Part shown: positions 58,290-64,000 of the stretch, piece by piece
How positions within the stretch are numbered: the stretch's first letter is position 1
Layout of the letters: every line of letters begins with the position of its first letter
Source: Diphasiastrum complanatum
Lineage: Eukaryota; Streptophyta; Lycopodiopsida; Lycopodiales; Lycopodiaceae
Assembly (NCBI GenBank): GCA_029204225.1
Contig: CM055112.1
Coordinates: 2,084,346-2,148,345 of the forward strand
DNA: 64,000 nucleotides
Reading direction: 5' to 3'
Position numbers and translations under genes: made by a program
The notes under the pieces: generated by a model
Told to the model about the DNA's origin: nothing
Database searches by the model: none
The model's input: the letters and a program-made list of their open reading frames with translations, nothing else

Positions 58290-59110
58290 CATTTTTTGCG
58301 CCAATTTGTTCCTCAGCTAAGCAGCAAGTCAAATCTGTGTGAGTCATTTCAAGGTGTTTTTTGTCTTCTTCCGATCTGTGAGCGAGTTCCTAAATCGTCA
58401 GTCAGGTGTGCGAGTGCTTATTGTCTGCTGTGCGAGTCATTTTTGTCAATTTCGAATCATTACCTCTACCACTGTCTGCTGCACGAGTCATTTTTGAGGT
58501 GTACGAGTCATTTTTGTCAAATCTGAGTCATTACCTCTACCATTTTGTTGCACGAGTCATATTCCTATGCGAGTCATCTTCTGTGCGAGTCATTCCCACG
58601 GGTTCTAGCTCCACGGGTACAGGTTTGTGGGAGTCGTCCGTCTCCATCCATGAGTCATTTTTTTGCGCGAGTCATCTTCTGTGCTAGTCCTGTGCGAGTC
58701 ATCAGTTTCTGTCCACGAGTCATTTTTTTGTGCGAGTCATCTTTTGTGCGAGTCGTCTGTTTCCGTCCACGAGTCATTTTTTTACGTGAGTCATCTTCTG
58801 TGCGAGTCCTGTGCGAGTCGTCCATTTCTGTCCACGAGTCATTTTTTTGCGCAAGTCATCTTCTATGCGAGTCCTATGCGAGTCGTCCGTTTCCGTCCAT
58901 GAGTCATTTTTTTGCACGAGTCATCTTCTGTGCGAGTCCTGTGCGAGTCATCCGTTTTCGTCCACGAGTCATTTTTTTGCGCGAGTCATCTTCTGTGCGA
59001 GTCATCTGTTTCTGTCCACGAGCCATTTTTTGTACGAGTCCCCAATAATTTATTTGCTCTGTGGTCCATTTGAGTTGACTAGGTTCGAAATAACTTGCAC
59101 AATTGTACGA
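58290..59110 (+). repeat. Minisatellite built on GCGAGTCAT, higher-order unit about 54-66 bases
   Basis: The short motif (T)GTGCGAGTCAT is scattered from 58340. From about 58640 to 59040 it forms six higher-order units of the pattern ACGAGTCATTTTTTTGCGCG, AGTCATCTTCTGTGCGAGTC, CTGTGCGAGTCATCCGTTTC. All three plus frames stay open over long parts, which reflects the repeat and not genes. Confidence 0.9.
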
Positions 59111-60243
59111 GTCATTCCCTGATTTTTGCAACGACTTTTGTCAGTTACAAGAATCCTAGCGGAGGTGAGTAATTTCAAAGCTCTTGCAGATACACTTTGC
59201 ACCTAGAATTGTACATATCCATCTTCCATCGCCGACAATCCTATCAGGATGAATCTGTTTTGATAGCCTTAGGCATGTCTAGTAGAGAATGTCTTAGAAG
59301 TGTCCTAGTAGGAAACCATAGCTCCGTCTCGATAAGTTTGCCAAATCTGTTGATATCAACATCCATCACCCATCACCTAAGTGCATAGAATCTCGACATA
59401 GAGAGCGCTTGTTTTGTAACAAGTTTGCCTAAGACAGTTGCTTTTTTTGTAAGGAGTTCAATGGTATGTTAAGAGCGTTCAAATGGCAAGGAGCAAATGG
59501 CCTGTCATAATCTCAAACTAACAAACGTTGAGTTTTCTAAGTGCAAGTTTTGTATACTGAGTTACTACTGACCGGTGGGGATGAATCGATTGCCTTCAAA
59601 TCTCAAGACCGCCGATGAAAGGCCTGTCCAGCTACTGTCACCCTCAAGTGGTAATATGAGAATGGGAGACTCTAGTGAGGCAAATGACAGTGACGTGTCA
59701 ACAATGCCAAACATGTCAAACCAGGATCAGATTTCATTGGAATAACTCGAAACTATTATGAGACTCTATGTTATCACCAATGGTAAGATACAGAGCGGAA
59801 ATGGCTATTTTTGCATAATTCATCATGGTAAGTATTCGCATAGAGGTAAAACATCTCTAAACGATTCCCAGCGAAAACTTTAACACATGCGCGAATACTC
59901 TACTTACATATCTTGACCAAGAAATCGAAAAAGGCCCCCTTAAAATGATCAAAATTGGCCTGTGCGAATAGGTTGGAGGTATTTTTTCCCTAAGGACTAG
60001 AGGCTCTAGAAATATCAAGAAAGTCCAAAGAAGGTGAGAGAAACATAGCAGCCTCCTCCAAATTATTTAACGATACAAATTCTTGATCTTTCCTCAAATA
60101 GTACTCGCACGGTACTCGTTTTGGCAAGCTTGGCCTTTGTGCGAACCTCTTCACTTGTGTGCAAATTCTCCAGAGCTAAAATTAGCAGAGTCGTATCCAG
60201 TATTTCTAGATTCAAATCACTTCCAATTTTCTTGAGCATTGTT
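59111..60243. other. No established gene; one short ORF at 59581-59745
   Basis: A 54-codon frame starts ATGAATCGATTGCC at 59581 and stops at 59743-59745 (MNRLPSNLKTADERPVQLLS, polar and Ser rich). It could be a gag start or chance; no family is recognised. The rest shows no coding match. Confidence 0.25.
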
Positions 60244-60470
60244 TGTGAAAGTACTGTACTTTAGGACCATAAATGGATCTACAAAATATCCACAAGAGTG
60301 ATTGGATGCTTGCTTAACAATCTATCAAAAAACTAGTAGGATGGGTTTCCCACGTGGCATCATGGCCTCACATGTGTGGGACCCACTTGTGTACACAATT
60401 TACACTATTCTACATGGTTTTTGATCAAGCTAGATTTGCCAATTTTTGGCAATTCTTCACACTCCTCCTC
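60244..60470 (-). repeat. 3' LTR (internally deleted) and polypurine tract of the antisense copia
   Basis: On the minus strand GAGGAGGAG (60462-60470) precedes TGTGAAGAATTGCC at 60461. The LTR ends at CTTTCACA (60244). The last 85 bases match the end of the 5' LTR at 63614 almost exactly (GTACTTTAGGACCATAAATG, CACAAGAGTGATTGGATGC). The LTR is only 218 bases, whereas the 5' LTR exceeds 387, so this one lost its middle. Confidence 0.8.
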
Positions 60471-60544
60471 AAATTTAGCTTGATCTATTTACAACTCTCT
60501 TGATAGATGAATGAAATCTTTTAGAAGTGTCTAAAAAATCTAGC

Positions 60545-62831
60545 TACAAACAAGGAACTTTTTAGACTCCAATAGAGAATGATGTCCATGAAGGATCTTT
60601 CACCACCTCTTAAAGGATCCCTTACAAGATGTTCCACAAATGTGTCTATATACATGTAGCACACTTCAAAAACTATACATCATGCCAAGCCATGGATTCC
60701 AAGGCATTTTGTGCACTTGAAGATACATCAATAAAACTATTAAGTGCATACATAATGTTGCCAAAGACAACTTGCCTTGCTTGATCCATATGATTGAGCC
60801 TAGATGTCTCCATCTTGATACTCAAGGTTCTTCTTGGAGTCCTTGGGTCTCGAGCTTGCTCCTCCACTTGACTTGACTCCAAAAAATCAATGAATTGAAT
60901 AAGGTGTTGATCCAAAGGTGCTTCTTCAAGTTTACAAATCTTCCACTCTTGAAAGATCACATTTTCACCATTGACAAATTCTTTGGTTGAAAACAAGTAG
61001 ATTCTACAATCTCTACTTGAAGAGCAAAACACTACCATTATTCCTATCATTGAAATATGATAATCTTTGGTCCTTACATTGGAATGATCATGCTCAAAGC
61101 ATGTGGACCCAAATATTTCCAATACAAATGATGTTTCATCTTTTATGACACTATTCAAACTATTACAAAAATAGTTATCCAATGAAATTGCTTTATCAAC
61201 AACAAATGGAGATTTGAAAGCATCTAATTTCATTGTCTTGTGATAAAGAGTACTAAACACCATAGATCTTAAAGATAAGCAACAAGTCACTCCATGTCTA
61301 CTAATACTATCCAACAAGTATTCAAAGATAGTAGACTCTCCAATGCTCACCACCCTTGCAAGATGCACACTTGAATGGACAATTTGCATGCAATTTGATG
61401 ACTTTGCCATTGTCATTGAGGACTCCCTTGGAACTCTCATGCTTTGAGACTGATCCTCAAGATCTTCCTCCTTTTGATGCTCTTCTTCAATGCAAGCAAG
61501 ATCACACTTTGCCAAGATCTCCTCTTGAGTGATCTCATGCTTTGCCAAGCTCATTATTTCAAAAGCAACACTAGCTTCCAACTTAAACAATCTTTGCAAA
61601 TATCATTCTTCAAGATGAAGCAAACACCATGCTTAAAGTGGACATCCAAGCCACTTTCTAAGAGTAGACCAACTCTAGGCATATTCTTGGTGATTGATGG
61701 TACATAAAGGACATTTTCTAGATCCATGCATTTTGAGGATTCTAGACACAAAGAGATGGTGCCAACACCATCTATCCTACACTCTTCATCATTTGCAGTA
61801 AAGACAAACTTTTTAGCATAATTGAAAGAGTGTAAGGTTGAGAAAAAGTCATTTTCACAAGACATGTGGGAGCTAGCCCCACTATCGATCCACCAATTGT
61901 CTCTTGAATTGCTATTGCTTGTTGGTGAGGATGTAGATGCCATCAAGAATACATCTACTTCATTCTCCTCCTCCTCCTCTGCAAGGTTTCCTTGTTTGTC
62001 CTCCTCCACTTGTGCTCTTAGCCTCTTGTAGCATTCAGATGCATAATGCCCCTTCTTTCCACAAAAGAAGCATTTTTGCTTTGACTTGTCCTTTGAGCTT
62101 GATGCATCATCCTCTTCTTTGGCCTCCTTTGGATGCTGCTTCTTTCCATTGGTCTTCTTTTTGCCCTTGAATGAGAAATTGGCTTTCTCATCACCATCCT
62201 ACAAAGACAAGGAACTCATCCTAGATTTTGCATGGAGCATCCTACACTCTTTAGCCACTAATACACTGTGAAGTTTTTCTATAGTTGGCAAAGTGTCTTG
62301 GATGGCAAAACTTTGGACCAAATTTGCAAAGTCATCTCCTAGACCATTAAGAACAATTTGTACAAGCTCTCCATCATGAATCTTCTCTCCAATGGAAGCT
62401 AACTCCCTATTTAGAGACTTGATTCTGTGTACATAATCCTGTGCACTCTCCTCACTTCTCTTCATGCTTTGCAAAATCTGATTTCTAAGCATGAGTACTC
62501 TTGAAGTGTTACTAGATTCATAGATTGATTTTAAAGACTCCCAAGCCTCTTTAGCACTAGTACATGCTGATACTTCTCTCAACAAATCATTGCTCACATT
62601 CATCTTCACACAATGAAGTGCAAGCCTAGATCTCTTCTTGTATCTAGCTAACTCTTGTGCACCTAGAGGTTCATCTTCATCTTCAATCAAGAACTCATGA
62701 AGGTCTTGGAGCACCAAGAGTGACTCAATCCTAACCTTCCAAATAGCATAATTTGTAGAATTCAATCTCTCACTAGCTTCTAGAAGGTATGCTCCAGCAG
62801 ATCTCATCTTACTAGTGACTTCTACAAACAA
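60545..62831 (-). pseudogene. Ty1/copia gag-pol remnant (antisense) with RT deleted
   Basis: Gag (62831-62199) includes MRSAGAYLLEASERLNSTNY, AIWKVRIESLLVLQDL and HCVKMNVSNDLLREVSA; the natural start is probably the Met before RSAGAY. One TAG ends it. The same frame then continues through a good knuckle (KCFFCGKKGHYASECYK) to a protease with WWIDSGASSHMS and VLYVPSITKN (to 61554). A second, overlapping frame (61599-60673, 308 codons, no stop) holds LEASVAFEIMSLAKHEITQE, ending with integrase C-terminal-like FVLEIFGSTCFEHDHSN and linker AQNALESMAWHDV. The integrase zinc site and catalytic triad are not seen. At 60570-60660 a short RT piece (DTFVEHLVRDPL, RSFMDIILYWSL) remains, so most of RT and all RNase H are deleted. 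Confidence 0.9.
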
Positions 62832-63600
62832 GAAATGGATTTGATTGACTTGAAACTCACAAGGGTCTCACACTTGCAGTGTTTCACTCAAATTTGATTT
62901 CTATTCCAACAAATGGACTTATAATCACAGTTCTATCACTCCCTCACAAAGCTGGAATGAAGATAAGATGAAGTGAAAACTACTTTCAAACAAATCTTGC
63001 CAAGCAATGGATTTGATTGTCTCTAGAAACTCACTAAGGTCTCTCTCTTGTAGTCTTTCGCTCAAATTAGATTTCTAATCCAACAAATGGACTTATAATC
63101 TCAGTTCTGACACTCCCTCACAAAGTTGTAATGAAGATAAGATGATGTGAAATCTACTTACAATCAAATCTTGCCAATTTTGGCTATTTTTGGACAAAAA
63201 AATGACTTAATCTCTTTCTTCCTTCTTGGTGTACTTTCAAGACCTGTTTTTAACCTTAATAGGACTTGAACTCAGCCTAGATTAATTAGATTCCATGAAA
63301 CAGATTCAAATCTAATCAATGGCAAATGATCTTGGTAGATTATCCTAAGATCTCCACCAAAAGTTACACCAATAGCTCACAAATTGAATTTTTTTGGATC
63401 AAATGAATACCATGCATTAAATGCAGGTTCAGAGGTGCCCACACATGTGGACAGTACAGATTTGTACCCCTACCAAGTTTGGGATCAAATCTCCTCACCA
63501 AAATCAAGATTCTAGCTTGCCCTCTCAATACTAGTTTTTAGCACCAAAACTTGCTAAAAATGGATTTGCATTAGATCAATGGCTTATGCTCTTATACTTG
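62832..63600 (-). repeat. Untranslated leader of the antisense copia with a ~172-base tandem duplication
   Basis: ATGGATTTGATTG occurs at 62834 and 63006. The two ~172-base units align over their length (CCAACAAATGGACTTATAAT, CACTCCCTCACAAAG, CAAATCTTGCCAA in each). The rest of the stretch has no coding match. Confidence 0.75.
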
Positions 63601-63613
63601 GCTCTGATACCAT
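63601..63613 (-). promoter_or_regulatory. Copia primer-binding site (antisense)
   Basis: GGCTCTGATACCA on the plus strand, exactly abutting the 5' LTR at 63614. Confidence 0.92.
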
Positions 63614-64000
63614 GTGAAAGTACTGTACTTTAGGACCATAAATGGATCTACAAAATATCCACAAGAGTGATTGGATGCTTGCTTAACAATCTATCAAAAA
63701 CCTAGACACAAAAAAGTTGATCTAGATTGGCAATTTGACAAACAACAAGCATTAACAATCAAAAGCATTGATAAACATTGAAATCCAAGCCCACACATGT
63801 GTACTACAGGCTGTAGTACGACCTTCAACCTGAGAAACAAGTAACAATTGATTTGGTTTCATTTGGATCACAAAAACTCAATGTACATAGTAAACTATCT
63901 TCTCACTATAGGAGCTTTGAATACATAGCAAATTCGACTTCCTTCTTGAAGTTAGGTGGATTTCCAGCATGTAATAAGGAAGTTAACTCACCCTCCTTGC
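63614..64000 (-). repeat. 5' LTR of the antisense copia, running off the window
   Basis: On the minus strand it ends CTTTCACA at 63614 beside the primer-binding site. It holds the L3-type motif ACACATGTGTACTAC with CTGTAGTACGACC. The start lies beyond base 64000, so full length and age from LTR comparison cannot be judged here. Confidence 0.85.

Noticed and set aside
58296-59122. Several overlapping plus-strand open frames of 76-167 codons
   Set aside because: They lie in a tandem repeat that is open in all three frames; composition follows the repeat, not a protein.

Overview
This is a nuclear window from a large, repeat-rich land-plant genome. It has one spliced plant gene with GT-AG introns, encoding a CASP-like membrane protein of the CASPL5A class. 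Almost everything else is the wreckage of plant transposons: Ty1/copia, Ty3/gypsy and CACTA (En/Spm). The 2.6 kb first intron holds retrotransposon debris, base composition is AT-rich, and there is a decayed ParB-like gene of a kind I do not associate with flowering plants. A fern, lycophyte or gymnosperm seems more likely than a compact angiosperm genome, but the species cannot be fixed from sequence alone.

Layout. 0-2.2 kb: 3' end of an unfamiliar element, a coiled-coil ORF followed by an LTR-like repeat (called L1 here). 2.2-4.1 kb: copia RT/RNase H remnant, its 3' region and a duplicated primer-binding site. 4.1-8.7 kb: a second LTR family (L2), minisatellite, a copia LTR (L3) and gag/RNase H scraps. 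8.7-10.5 kb: hairpin array and an antisense CACTA transposase. 10.6-13.3 kb: a copia LTR of 1.1 kb (L4), gypsy integrase and protease scraps, and an L2 LTR with primer-binding site. 14.7-19.6 kb: minisatellite, a decayed SET-domain gene, a CACTA transposase remnant interrupted by a second L1 copy, and a CACTA-like terminal repeat cluster. 20.2-23.0 kb: a longer CACTA transposase pseudogene. 23.2-27.7 kb: two different copia halves joined head to head.

29.35-32.80 kb: the CASPL5A-like gene, three exons, 176 codons, uninterrupted. 34.6-35.5 kb: unidentified antisense ORFs. 35.75-39.84 kb: the most complete copia element (gag to RNase H plus 3' LTR), inactivated by stops and frameshifts. 40.5-43.8 kb: an L3-type LTR beside a copia pol fragment of the 2.2 kb family. 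43.9-46.1 kb: copia RNase H and LTR with a long GA tract, then the ParB-like pseudogene. 49.4-54.0 kb: LTRs, a copia gag-integrase fragment, and an L4 element nested in its integrase. 54.5-55.75 kb: an antisense copia related to the one at 36-39 kb. 57.0-59.1 kb: low-complexity and tandem repeats containing a tRNA-derived retroposon with target-site duplication. 60.2-64.0 kb: an antisense copia element with both LTR ends recognisable, the 5' LTR running off the window.

Only the CASPL5A-like gene looks functional. The transposon genes are broken by stops, frameshifts or lost catalytic residues, so any mobility would have to come from enzymes encoded elsewhere.
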